Source of the DNA: Ruegeria sp. HKCCD8929
GTDB taxonomy: Bacteria; Pseudomonadota; Alphaproteobacteria; Rhodobacterales; Rhodobacteraceae
Direction of reading: 5' to 3'
NCBI RefSeq assembly: GCF_013031405.1
Contig: NZ_WPZY01000028.1
Coordinates: 1 to 41,319 of the forward strand
DNA length: 41,319 nt
This document shows positions 16,164 to 24,269 of this stretch, one piece after another. Each line of letters starts with the position of its first letter. The stretch's first letter is position 1. The notes beneath the pieces are model-generated. The model did not search any database. It worked only from the letters and a program-made list of their open reading frames with translations, and had not been told where the DNA came from. A program made the position numbers and the translations under genes.

Positions 16164-17683
16164 GCGAAAGCCTCCTTAGGCTTGGATTGGGGGGTGTCGG
16201 CGGATGCGCGTACAAGATCGTCATGAGTAAGGTCAGATGCATCGACCGTGCGCGCTATCGTTCCGTGCTGCACGACGGCAATCCGATCGCTCATCGCGAG
16301 CAACTCATCATGGTCCGAACTGATCAGTATGATCGATTTTCCCGCCCGAGTGAGCCTGTTAATCAGCTTGTAAACAGCGATCTTGGCGCCGATATCGATC
16401 CCCTGCGTGGGCTCATCAAGGATCAGGATGTCCGAGGCTGAGAACAACCAGCGTGCAATCACGATCTTCTGCTGATTGCCACCAGACAAGAAGTTGACCG
16501 TCTTTTCCTCGGCCTGGGTTGAGATTTCCAGATCGCGGATCAGGTCATGGGTAGCTTGCTCTTCGGCCTTGAGGTTCAGCACTCCGAACCGACTTAACCC
16601 GCCAAGCGATGCTGCGGTGACGTTCCCACTTGCGCGGAAATTGAAGAACAAGCCGTCGAATTTGCGGTTTTCCGGAACAAGGGCCAAACCAGCACGGATC
16701 GCATCGATTTCCCGGCGAAAGCGAACTGGTTTGCCGTTCAGCGTTATCTGCCCATCGGTCAACTCGTCTGTCCCGAATAGGGCGCGGGCGATCTCTGTGC
16801 GGCCACTTCCCAAAACGCCGCCTAAGCCCAGCACTTCACCCCGATGCAACGAAAACGACACATCTTTCACACCCGAGTTGGTTGCCAGATCCACCGCCTC
16901 TAGCACGATATCCTTGGTCGCGTTCTGCTCCTTGGGATAATGCTCACCAATGTCCTCACCGACCATGGCGCTGACAATCTCAGAGACGTTGATCTTGGTC
17001 TCGCCACTTGCACGCACAACGCAGCCGTTGCGCAGGATCGTCACTTCATCAACGATCCGTTCAACCTCATCCAGCCTGTGCGACACATAAAGAATAGCGG
17101 TGCCGCGCTCACGCATATTGCGCAGTAACTGGTGCAGGCGTTCAATTTCATCTTCACCCAATGCCGCTGTCGGCTCATCCAGGATGATCATGCGGGCGTC
17201 CATCGCGACGGCTTTTGCGATCTCAACCAGTTGTTGCTCGCCTACCGATAGCGAACCGGTGATGGTCTCGGGTGAAACATCGACATCCATTTCCGCCAAC
17301 ACGCGCGCGGCTTCGTTGTGGACCTTGGCCCAGTCGATCACACCAAATCGGGACCGAGGCATATTGCCAAGGAAGATGTTTTCGCCAACCGACAAGGTGG
17401 GTACGATCGAGAATTCCTGAAAAACTGTTGCGACGCCCAGTTCACGTGCCGCCTGCGGGTCGCTGATCGTGACCGGCTTGCCATTGTGCAGGATTTGACC
17501 GCTATCGGGTTGCTGCACGCCGGACAGTGTCTTGATCATGGTCGACTTGCCACAGCCGTTTTCACCCAGTAGCCCATGAATGAAACCGGGCATAAGCCGG
17601 ATGCAGACCTTGTCATTCGCCAAGACCCCAGGATAGGCCTTGGTGATATCGACAAACTCCCAAAGGGGCGTTGCGGGTGTCAT
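16160..17683 (-). CDS. CUT2-family sugar ABC transporter ATPase (RbsA/MglA-like, two nucleotide-binding domains)
   Basis: The 507-residue protein is a tandem ATPase. Domain 1 (about 1-240) has Walker A GENGCGKST, signature-like SVGEQQLVEIA and Walker B LDEPTAAL. Domain 2 (about 255-500) has the degenerate Walker A GVLGSGRTE normal for this family, signature LSGGNQQK and Walker B LDEPTQGIDIG. It energises sugar import through the neighbouring permease. It is separated from the binding-protein gene by 84 bp containing an imperfect GC-rich hairpin (17725-17752). Confidence 0.95.
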   Translation of the reverse strand: MTPATPLWEFVDITKAYPGVLANDKVCIRLMPGFIHGLLGENGCGKSTMIKTLSGVQQPDSGQILHNGKPVTISDPQAARELGVATVFQEFSIVPTLSVGENIFLGNMPRSRFGVIDWAKVHNEAARVLAEMDVDVSPETITGSLSVGEQQLVEIAKAVAMDARMIILDEPTAALGEDEIERLHQLLRNMRERGTAILYVSHRLDEVERIVDEVTILRNGCVVRASGETKINVSEIVSAMVGEDIGEHYPKEQNATKDIVLEAVDLATNSGVKDVSFSLHRGEVLGLGGVLGSGRTEIARALFGTDELTDGQITLNGKPVRFRREIDAIRAGLALVPENRKFDGLFFNFRASGNVTAASLGGLSRFGVLNLKAEEQATHDLIRDLEISTQAEEKTVNFLSGGNQQKIVIARWLFSASDILILDEPTQGIDIGAKIAVYKLINRLTRAGKSIILISSDHDELLAMSDRIAVVQHGTIARTVDASDLTHDDLVRASADTPQSKPKEAFA

Positions 17684-17767
17684 CGCGATTGCCTCGACAA
17701 AAGTGAAACTCGGTTGGATTGCAACCCGGCAGCACGCGCACGCGCCACCGGGAAGCGGGGAGAAAGC

Positions 17768-18802
17768 TCAGTACTCTTTGGACGGCTGCGGGAAGAGCTT
17801 TTCTGGCTCTTGCAGCACGCTGATTGCACCGTCTTTGTCTTCAATTGATGTGGGCGTTTCGATCCAGCCGCCGGGATAGGACCCGTTGAGCGCATCAATG
17901 GTTGCGTGCATAGCCGCTTTGCCCATCAAGAATGGTGAGGTGTTGACGGTTGCCGTGATGTTGCCAGCCGCGATTTCTTCTAGGCCAGACGTATCGCCAT
18001 CGTTGCCCAAAAGAACGATGTCATTGCGGCCAAGCGCTTTCGCAGCAAAGGATGCCCCAATGATCATGTAGTCGTTCGCCGCAAAGATCATGTCGAGATC
18101 AGGGTTCGACTGCAGGATGTCCATACCAGCAGTATTGCCGCCCTCAACGTTCCATTTACCGTCAATAGACACCACAACGTCGAAGTTTTCGTTGCCCTCG
18201 ATACCGTCGAGGAAGCCACCCACACGCTCGGTCGAGTGATAGCCAGGCTGCCCTTCGATGATGCCGACCTTCAGCGGCTGATCGCCAAAAGTTTCGATGG
18301 CCCAGTCAGCGATAGCATGCGTGCCATTGCGCTGAGAGTACCCGACAACGCCATGAATTGGTGTCGGGAAGTTCGGGATGTCCGAGTTGATCATCAGAAC
18401 TGCCATGCCCTTGTCGACGGCTTGCTTAAGCAGTGGTGCGGCAGCAAATTCATCATGTGTACCAAAGATGATTGCATCCACATCCTGCGTCAGCACATCC
18501 TGGATCATACCCATTTGGCCGTTGATGTCCGCACCCGACTGGGGCGCAAGCATGAAGACTTCGACCCCGGCCTCAGCAGCAACCGCTTTGATCCCTTCAC
18601 CGATGGCGATGTAGTAGTTGAACTCGGTCGCGGGTGGCATATACGCGATCCGGAACGTTTCGTTCTTGGGTTCAATCGCATCGATTGGCGCTTGTGCCCC
18701 GTCCTCAAGTGGAACCGGTGCCGGATAATTTTCCGCCAAAGCGACCGTTGCCAGCGTGGCGAACCCCGCGGCAAGCGTAGTGTTCATGAGCGTTTTCAAC
18801 AT
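17768..18802 (-). CDS. CUT2-family periplasmic sugar-binding protein (RbsB-like)
   Basis: The 344-residue periplasmic-binding-protein fold I protein starts with a signal peptide (about 1-23, cleavage near TVALA-ENY). The mature part shows RIAYMPPATEFNYYIAIGEGI, DVDAIIFGTHDEF, MIFAANDYMIIGA and LLGNDGDTSGLEEI, the typical hinge and ligand-contact regions of ribose/galactose-type proteins. An acidic linker of about 25 residues precedes the fold. The ligand cannot be read. It follows the SMP-30 gene by 26 bp with CTGGAGGAG-type ribosome-binding sequence. Confidence 0.92.
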   Translation of the reverse strand: MLKTLMNTTLAAGFATLATVALAENYPAPVPLEDGAQAPIDAIEPKNETFRIAYMPPATEFNYYIAIGEGIKAVAAEAGVEVFMLAPQSGADINGQMGMIQDVLTQDVDAIIFGTHDEFAAAPLLKQAVDKGMAVLMINSDIPNFPTPIHGVVGYSQRNGTHAIADWAIETFGDQPLKVGIIEGQPGYHSTERVGGFLDGIEGNENFDVVVSIDGKWNVEGGNTAGMDILQSNPDLDMIFAANDYMIIGASFAAKALGRNDIVLLGNDGDTSGLEEIAAGNITATVNTSPFLMGKAAMHATIDALNGSYPGGWIETPTSIEDKDGAISVLQEPEKLFPQPSKEY

Positions 18803-18828
18803 TGTATTCTCCTCCAGAAATTCGTTGG

Positions 18829-19698
18829 TTATCCGTTGAATGGCGCGTCGATCACGCCACGAACGCCGGGTTTCACAGCAAAGAGACCGCCGGATTCCGG
18901 TTCTTTTGTTAAAGCTGCTTCGTCACTCATCAGCCTTGAGGTCGTGATGAAAAGCGTGTCGAGATCAGGGCCACCGAAAGCGCAGCAGGTAGGCTTCCAG
19001 ACCGGCACCTCGATCATGCGATCTATCGTGCCGTCGGGTGCGACGCGAACAACGCGATGGCCTTCCCATTCGGCGTTCCAAACACCGCCTTCGGCATCGA
19101 CGCAGGACCCATCGGGCAGGCCCGGCTCATCCTCGAAAGAAGCGTGTCGCCGACGGTTCGAAACAGATCCACTGTCGGTGTCGTAGTCGAACGCCACGAT
19201 TTCCCGATCCGGGGTATCGGCAAAGAACATTGTAGCTCCATCTGCCGCGAAGCAGGTCGAATTTGCGCAGGACACACCTTCGATTATCGTGCGCACGCTC
19301 AAATCCGGGTCGACGCAAATGACCGACGAATCGGCGTTACCCGAGACTTCGTTCATCCCTCCAACAATCAACCGCCCCTGACGATCAGTTCGCCCGTCAT
19401 TCAACCGCGTCTCCGGATTGTTCGGCTCGAATCGGGTCACGAGGGTTTCTTCGTTCATGGTCGGATCGAGCAAAACGATACGATCTGCAAAAGCAACGAT
19501 CAGCCCTCCAGAGGCCTTCGGAGCAAAGCAACACACACGCTCTGGCATCTCATGAGACGTGCTTATCGAAGCTACCGGGTCAAATGACCAAAGCGTGCAG
19601 CCTTCGATGTCGGTCCACCAGACAAGCCCATCGGCGGGATTCCAAAAAATCCCTTCCCCGTGCTGGTTCTGACAGTCGACGACCAATTCTGCGTGCAC
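18829..19698 (-). CDS. SMP-30/gluconolactonase family lactonase
   Basis: I place the start at GTG 19698, eight bases after AAGGGAG, giving 289 residues. The longer frame to 19851 would cross the operator and the neighbouring regulator start. The six-bladed propeller family is recognised by its metal ligands: glutamate in QHGEGIFW, asparagine in TRLNDGR, asparagine in SCANSTCF and aspartate in GLPDGSCVD. These enzymes hydrolyse sugar lactones (gluconolactone, galactonolactone, arabinolactone) to acids. As the first gene of the 13-gene operon, next to a sugar transporter and SDR genes, it probably opens the lactone formed by the dehydrogenase. The sugar is unknown. Confidence 0.9.
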   Translation of the reverse strand: MHAELVVDCQNQHGEGIFWNPADGLVWWTDIEGCTLWSFDPVASISTSHEMPERVCCFAPKASGGLIVAFADRIVLLDPTMNEETLVTRFEPNNPETRLNDGRTDRQGRLIVGGMNEVSGNADSSVICVDPDLSVRTIIEGVSCANSTCFAADGATMFFADTPDREIVAFDYDTDSGSVSNRRRHASFEDEPGLPDGSCVDAEGGVWNAEWEGHRVVRVAPDGTIDRMIEVPVWKPTCCAFGGPDLDTLFITTSRLMSDEAALTKEPESGGLFAVKPGVRGVIDAPFNG

Positions 19699-19722
19699 TT
19701 TTCGATCTCCCTTACACATTCT

Positions 19723-19766
19723 GATATCTGATATACCAGCTTGCCTAATCTGGTGTATCAGATATC
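19723..19766. promoter_or_regulatory. Large inverted-repeat operator between the lactonase operon and the FCD regulator gene
   Basis: Arm GATATCTGATATACCAG (19723-19739) and arm CTGGTGTATCAGATATC (19750-19766) are inverted copies matching at 16 of 17 positions, with a 10-bp spacer. Each arm holds ATCTGAT, the half-site also found at 4854-4860 and 20576-20582. Each also holds a TGATATACCA-like box resembling the TGGT/ACCA cores of FCD-GntR operators. It lies in the 105-bp divergent gap and probably controls both directions. Confidence 0.75.
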
Positions 19767-19803
19767 TTGCATCTGGCAACACTTTTTTTGGAGATATCCT
19801 CAG

Positions 19804-20475
19804 ATGGCGCTTGAGAGACCCAAGTCCTTGCGTGAACTCGCACTGGAACATTTGCGGAATAGTATTATCGATGGCTCCCTGAAGATGGGTCAGGTTTTGT
19901 CGGAGCGAAAAATCTCCGAAGAGCTAGGCGTATCGAAATCGCCAGTCCGCGAAGCACTCGCTCAATTACGTGACGAAGGGTTGGTCAGTATCGAGCCTCA
20001 AAAAGGCGCCCGCGTTTTTTCCTTGTCTGAGCCGGAAGTGACTCAGATCTGCGACTTTAGACAGGCTATCGAAACTGCCGCCTTTGAACTGGCACTGTCG
20101 CGGAACCCGGAAGGTCTTGCCGATGACATGCAGCGTGTTGTGAAGGACATGGAGAAGGAACGCAGGCGTGGCAATGAAAAGGGCTACCTTTCACTAGATA
20201 CCACGTTTCATCAGTTGATTTTCGAACATGCTGGAAACGATTATCTGACGGCAAGTTATACACGTTATATTGGTAAGATTGCCGCGTTGCGAACCCATTT
20301 GGCAAAGCTGCCGCGGCATACCGAACTCTCCTTCGATGAGCATGCGAAAATAGCTATTGCCGTTCGCGAAGGCGACATGACCAAAATCAAGTCTCTTCTC
20401 ACGGCGCATATTGATCGCACTAGACAGGCCTACAAGAGCGCCGCAATCGTCCTAGAACGAGCGGCCGCATCATAG
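19804..20475 (+). CDS. GntR-family regulator, FCD subfamily
   Basis: The product has 223 residues from ATG 19804, nine bases after GGAGA. An upstream TTG at 19741 would lie inside the inverted repeat and is rejected. The winged helix (about 5-72) reads LKMGQVLSERKISEELGVSK followed by SPVREALAQLRDEGLV. The FCD domain (about 78-210) has DTTFHQLIFEHAGN and DEHAKIAIAV. It has the same length and domain layout as the regulator at 4119-4790. It probably represses the divergent 13-gene operon, itself and perhaps the transporter operon downstream, with a sugar acid as ligand. Confidence 0.93.
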   Translation: MALERPKSLRELALEHLRNSIIDGSLKMGQVLSERKISEELGVSKSPVREALAQLRDEGLVSIEPQKGARVFSLSEPEVTQICDFRQAIETAAFELALSRNPEGLADDMQRVVKDMEKERRRGNEKGYLSLDTTFHQLIFEHAGNDYLTASYTRYIGKIAALRTHLAKLPRHTELSFDEHAKIAIAVREGDMTKIKSLLTAHIDRTRQAYKSAAIVLERAAAS

Positions 20476-20498
20476 CAAAAACGTAGCTTCGTTGTGAC

Positions 20499-20533
20499 GG
20501 GGGCGGGCCAGAACGGCGCCGCCCCTTTCATTT
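20499..20533 (+). terminator. Probable terminator after the FCD regulator gene
   Basis: GGGGCGG (20500-20506) pairs with CCGCCCC (20519-20525) across a 12-nt loop and is followed by TTTCATTT. It starts 24 bp after the regulator stop. The T-tract is short, so termination may be partial. Confidence 0.55.
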
Positions 20534-20555
20534 GGGCACCTCACGGTCTTTTCTT

Positions 20556-20593
20556 TTTTGATTGACATCTGAGATATCAGATGTCAATCAAAA
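20556..20593. promoter_or_regulatory. 38-bp near-perfect palindrome before the second CUT2 operon
   Basis: Arm TTTTGATTGACATCTGA (20556-20572) and arm TCAGATGTCAATCAAAA (20577-20593) are perfectly complementary around spacer GATA. The centre, 20567-20582, is the exact reverse complement of the operator at 4854-4869. A -35-like TTGACA lies at 20562-20567 inside the arm. The ATG at 20581 lies inside the palindrome and is not the likely start; the gene starts at 20611. This is most likely an FCD-GntR operator; the low-GC stem makes a terminator role less likely. Confidence 0.78.
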
Positions 20594-20610
20594 GACAAGA
20601 GGAGACTTGT

Positions 20611-22176
20611 ATGACGCCAACAATGAAGCCTGACTCACTGGGGCCACAGCCCCTGATCCAGCTGGATCGGGTTGGCAAAAGCTTCGGCACGAACATTGTT
20701 TTGGACGGCGTCGACTTTGAATTGAGGCCCGGCGAAGTTCACGCGCTTTGTGGTGAAAACGGCGCCGGAAAATCCACCTGTCTCGGCCTGTTTTATGGGC
20801 TTCACCAACCTTCAGCTGGGCGTATCCTGTGCGACGGCAAGGAACAGCGGGTCGAAAGCCCGTCGCACGCGCAATCCCTGGGCATCGGCTGCGTTTTCCA
20901 AGAACTCAGCCTCGCTGGCGCGCTCTCTGTTGCGGAAAACATCTACGCGGGCCGCGTACCCACCCGGTTTGGCGTAGTAGACTGGCCTGAACTGCGCCGC
21001 CGAGCGGAGGCGTTGCTGGCGGAATTCGGTCTGGATATCGACGTCTCAATACCCGTGGAAAATCTACCAATTAGCACCCGCCAAATCGTTGAAATCGCCA
21101 AGGCACTGTCGCTGAACTCCCGCGTCCTTTTGCTGGATGAACCGACCTCGGCATTGGCACCCGACGAAGTAGACGCACTGTTCGAAGTCCTAAAGTCACT
21201 GACAAGAAAAGGGATCGGCATCGTCTATGTCAGCCACCATATGACCGAGATACTCCAGATCTCGGATCGCATTACCGTTTTGCGAGACGGTCGCCACATA
21301 AGCACCTTGCCCGTGTCAGAAACCTCACAGGAACAGGTCGTTGCCGAGATGATCGGCGGCGCGCATCCCGGTGATATCACTCGGTCGGATCAGGGCAGCG
21401 GCAACGAGGTTTTGCATGTGCAGAACCTGACGCACGCCGGCGAGTTCGAAGACATTTCGTTTTCCATAAAAGCCGGAGAGATCGTTGGCATGGCTGGTCT
21501 GATGGGCGCCCGCCGCAGCGAGATTGTCCGGTCCATCGCCGGGTTGATGCATGGCGCGACAGGCGAAATCAGGTTGCATGACAAGCCAGTCAGCTTTGCG
21601 TCCTTGCGGCAGGCGATGCGTGCCGGGGTGGGGTTTGTTCCTGAAGAGCGAAAGACCGAGGGCCTGTTTTTAGAACAATCGCTTAGTGACAACCTGATCG
21701 CAGCCAGTCTATCAGAACATACCTCAGCCGGCTTCATGCGTGCTAGCACGATCAAAGCAGCCAGCCAGGCAGCCATTGATGCCTTCGGTGTCAAAACCAG
21801 CGGCATTACCGAACTTGTTGGTGATCTGTCAGGGGGCAACCAGCAAAAGATCATGCTGGCCAAATGGCTCAAACGTGCCCCAGCCCTTCTGATCATCGAG
21901 GAGCCTACAAAGGGTGTTGATGTCGGGGCTAAATTCCAGATTCACACAGAACTTTTGCGTCGAGCCGCCGAAGGTATGGCCATCCTCGTGGTGTCATCCG
22001 ATTTCCCCGAACTTGTCTCTCTCTCTACGCGCATCCTTGTGGTCCACGACGGTCGCCTCATGGGCGATGTCGCGGCGGCTGAAGCAACCGAGACCACGCT
22101 CCTTCAATTGGCCGCCGGAAACTCCGTTCCATCGGTGGATGCAACCCAACCCAATCAATCAGGAGTCGCGACGTGA
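20611..22176 (+). CDS. CUT2-family sugar ABC transporter ATPase (two nucleotide-binding domains)
   Basis: The product has 521 residues from ATG 20611, preceded by GAGGAG. Domain 1 has Walker A GENGAGKST, the weak signature region ISTRQIVEIAKAL and Walker B LLLDEPTSAL. Domain 2 has GLMGARRSE, signature LSGGNQQK and the segment LLIIEEPTKGVDVG. There the Walker B aspartate is replaced by glutamate (usual LDEPT), a point worth noting because the catalytic glutamate next to it is kept. It overlaps the permease gene by four bases (GTGA). It energises the second sugar importer of the window. Confidence 0.94.
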   Translation: MTPTMKPDSLGPQPLIQLDRVGKSFGTNIVLDGVDFELRPGEVHALCGENGAGKSTCLGLFYGLHQPSAGRILCDGKEQRVESPSHAQSLGIGCVFQELSLAGALSVAENIYAGRVPTRFGVVDWPELRRRAEALLAEFGLDIDVSIPVENLPISTRQIVEIAKALSLNSRVLLLDEPTSALAPDEVDALFEVLKSLTRKGIGIVYVSHHMTEILQISDRITVLRDGRHISTLPVSETSQEQVVAEMIGGAHPGDITRSDQGSGNEVLHVQNLTHAGEFEDISFSIKAGEIVGMAGLMGARRSEIVRSIAGLMHGATGEIRLHDKPVSFASLRQAMRAGVGFVPEERKTEGLFLEQSLSDNLIAASLSEHTSAGFMRASTIKAASQAAIDAFGVKTSGITELVGDLSGGNQQKIMLAKWLKRAPALLIIEEPTKGVDVGAKFQIHTELLRRAAEGMAILVVSSDFPELVSLSTRILVVHDGRLMGDVAAAEATETTLLQLAAGNSVPSVDATQPNQSGVAT

Positions 22177-23165
22177 CCATGACAGCTCAAGCCAACTTGC
22201 CCATGAAACCACCCGTGTTGCGCCGTGTCCTGCAAGCCTTTGTTGATATTCGTGAGCTGACGCTGATCGTCCTGATCGCCGCCATCATTATCGTGATGTC
22301 CAACATCAACCCCTACTTCCTCAGCTTCTCGAACTTTCGTGCGGTGGCCGTGGGTATGGCACCGACCGCGATCATCGTGATCGGCATGGCGATCCTGCTT
22401 GCATCCGGTGGTTTCGACCTGTCGGTTGGTTCGGTAATGGCCCTGTCTTCCACCGTCGTCGCCATGCTGCTTTTGACCGGTATGGCAATCCCGCTAGCCG
22501 TAGCCTGCGGGCTAATTCTAGGTGGCATCGTGGGTGTGGTGAACGGTGTGCTGGTGACCGGCCTCGGGATCAATCCGCTTATCGCGACCCTCGGCACGAT
22601 GTCGATCGCGCGAGGCATCGCTCTTGTCCTGACCGAAGGTTTTTCTGTTTCAAGCCTGCCGGCATCATTTGCCTGGATCGGCAAAGCCGACATAGGCGGC
22701 TTTCCTGTGATCGTCTTGTTCACCATTCTGCTGGTGATCCTGTTTGACCTGGCCGTCCGCCATACACGCTTTTTCCGCCAGGTCTATTTCATTGGCGCCA
22801 ATGAAAAGGCCGCAATGTTGTCAGGCATCCATGTGACCCGTGTGCGTATCATTCTATACGCATTGACCGGCGTTCTGGCCGCTCTGGCCGGAGTTTTGCT
22901 GGCCTCGCGCCTGATGAGCGGAACGCCCACGGCAGGCAACGGGATCGAACTTCAGGTTTTGGCGGCGGCTGTCATCGGCGGCGCATCCCTACGTGGCGGC
23001 GAAGGTACTATTCTTGGCGCTTTCCTCGGCGTCGTTTTCGTAGCGCTGATCAATAACACCATGACGATGCTGGCCGTTTCGATCTACTGGCAGATGATTG
23101 TCATTGGCGGCGTACTCGTTACAGCAGTCGCCTTGGACATGCTGATCCGAAGCAAACGGGGCTAA
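22173..23165 (+). CDS. CUT2-family sugar ABC transporter permease
   Basis: The 330-residue polytopic membrane protein starts at GTG 22173, seven bases after AGGAG; an ATG two codons later is too far from it. CUT2 hallmarks are LLASGGFDLSVGSVMAL, YFIGANEKAAMLSGIHV and LAAAVIGGASLRGGEGT. It is translationally coupled to the ATPase gene (GTGA) and precedes its binding-protein gene by 56 bp. Confidence 0.94.
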   Translation: MTMTAQANLPMKPPVLRRVLQAFVDIRELTLIVLIAAIIIVMSNINPYFLSFSNFRAVAVGMAPTAIIVIGMAILLASGGFDLSVGSVMALSSTVVAMLLLTGMAIPLAVACGLILGGIVGVVNGVLVTGLGINPLIATLGTMSIARGIALVLTEGFSVSSLPASFAWIGKADIGGFPVIVLFTILLVILFDLAVRHTRFFRQVYFIGANEKAAMLSGIHVTRVRIILYALTGVLAALAGVLLASRLMSGTPTAGNGIELQVLAAAVIGGASLRGGEGTILGAFLGVVFVALINNTMTMLAVSIYWQMIVIGGVLVTAVALDMLIRSKRG

Positions 23166-23221
23166 GCCCGAAGCTTTCCAAAACTCAACAACAACCACAG
23201 ATCCAAAACAGGGAGACTACG

Positions 23222-24217
23222 ATGACTGAATTGAATGTGAATCGGCGCAGATTGCTGACAGCGGGCACCACTGCTGGATTGGCCGCAGCTTTCGGACTGC
23301 CCATGCTGTCCAAAGAAGCCATGGCCCAAGCAGCCGGCAAGGAGTATGTTTTCCTGTCCATCGTCACGCAAGTGCCGTTCTGGGTAGATTATCGCAATGC
23401 GATGAAGGACCTTGAGGAACTGATGGGTATCAAGGCCACATTCACTGGTCCGTTAGATTTCGACACGGCCGCACAAGCACGCCAATTGGATGAACTGATC
23501 GCAAGACGTCCCGCAGGCATCCTTATCTTCCCCGGTGATCCGGCCACTTTGGCACCCGGCGTCGAACGTGCTGTCGAGGCGGGCATTCCAGTCACATGTT
23601 GTATCGGTGATATTCCCGACAGCCCTCGATCCACGTTCCTTGGTATCAACGGTGTTCAGGCAGGACGTGTCGGCGGCGAGATGCTGGCGAAAGCGATTGG
23701 CGGCAAGGGCAAAGTCATCCTCGGTACATTCCCTGCCCCCTCCACATTGGAGCGGGTCGAAGGGTACAAACAAATCTTTGCCGAGAAATACCCGGATATC
23801 GAAGTGGTCGACGTTGTCAACGACAAGGCCGACCCGTCCTATGCGCCGACAGCCTACCTTCAGGCCATTCAGGCGAACCCGGATATTGTTGGCATTGGCG
23901 GCACGGACGGCGACAGCGGCAAAGGCGCTGCAATTGCCGTCAATGAGGCAGGACGCAAGGACATCAAGATCGTCGCGATGGACCGAAATGATGATATGCT
24001 TCCCTATATCGAAGACGGCACAATTCACGGCGCTGTGGCTCAGAAATCCTATCTGGAGATCTTTCTCGCCTTCCACATGATGCATTGGCAGAACACTGAC
24101 GCGCTGAAGGTCTTGCCCGATTGGAAGGCGGCCGGCATCAATCCTTTACCGGAGCGCGTTGAGACCGGGGTTATGCCGATTACTGCCGAAAACGTCGTCC
24201 AGTTCAAGCACACCTAA
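23222..24217 (+). CDS. CUT2-family sugar-binding protein with Tat-like signal
   Basis: The 331-residue RbsB-type binding protein has an N-terminus NVNRRRLLTAGTTAGLAAAF with a twin-arginine-like signal and a cleavage site near AMAQA (about residue 37). The mature fold I shows SIVTQVPFWVDYRNAMKDL, RRPAGILIFPGDPAT, GIGGTDGDSGKGAAIAV and VAMDRNDDMLPYIEDG. Tat export would mean folding in the cytoplasm, unusual for CUT2 binding proteins, whose signals are mostly Sec-type like the other three here. The ligand is unknown. A perfect 9-bp hairpin follows the stop codon. Confidence 0.92.
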   Translation: MTELNVNRRRLLTAGTTAGLAAAFGLPMLSKEAMAQAAGKEYVFLSIVTQVPFWVDYRNAMKDLEELMGIKATFTGPLDFDTAAQARQLDELIARRPAGILIFPGDPATLAPGVERAVEAGIPVTCCIGDIPDSPRSTFLGINGVQAGRVGGEMLAKAIGGKGKVILGTFPAPSTLERVEGYKQIFAEKYPDIEVVDVVNDKADPSYAPTAYLQAIQANPDIVGIGGTDGDSGKGAAIAVNEAGRKDIKIVAMDRNDDMLPYIEDGTIHGAVAQKSYLEIFLAFHMMHWQNTDALKVLPDWKAAGINPLPERVETGVMPITAENVVQFKHT

Positions 24218-24224
24218 GCGATTG

Positions 24225-24250
24225 TCCCGGCGCAATCTGTCGCGCCGGGA
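24225..24250 (+). terminator. Intercistronic hairpin after the binding-protein gene
   Basis: TCCCGGCGC (24225-24233) pairs perfectly with GCGCCGGGA (24242-24250) around an 8-nt loop. No T-run follows, so it more likely protects the binding-protein transcript from 3' decay or causes partial termination before the mutarotase-like gene. Confidence 0.55.
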
Positions 24251-24269
24251 AACCTATGGGAGGGGGTAC

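Noticed and set aside
20556..20593. Palindrome as a Rho-independent terminator of the FCD gene
   Set aside because: The stem is AT-rich, its core is an exact match to another promoter's operator, and a better GC-rich terminator candidate lies at 20499-20533.
20581..20610. Upstream ATG for the second CUT2 ATPase
   Set aside because: It lies inside the 38-bp palindrome with no ribosome-binding site; ATG 20611 has GAGGAG at the right distance.
23453..24085. 210-codon frame on the minus strand
   Set aside because: Antisense to the Tat-type binding-protein gene, with no recognisable domain; a shadow of codon bias.
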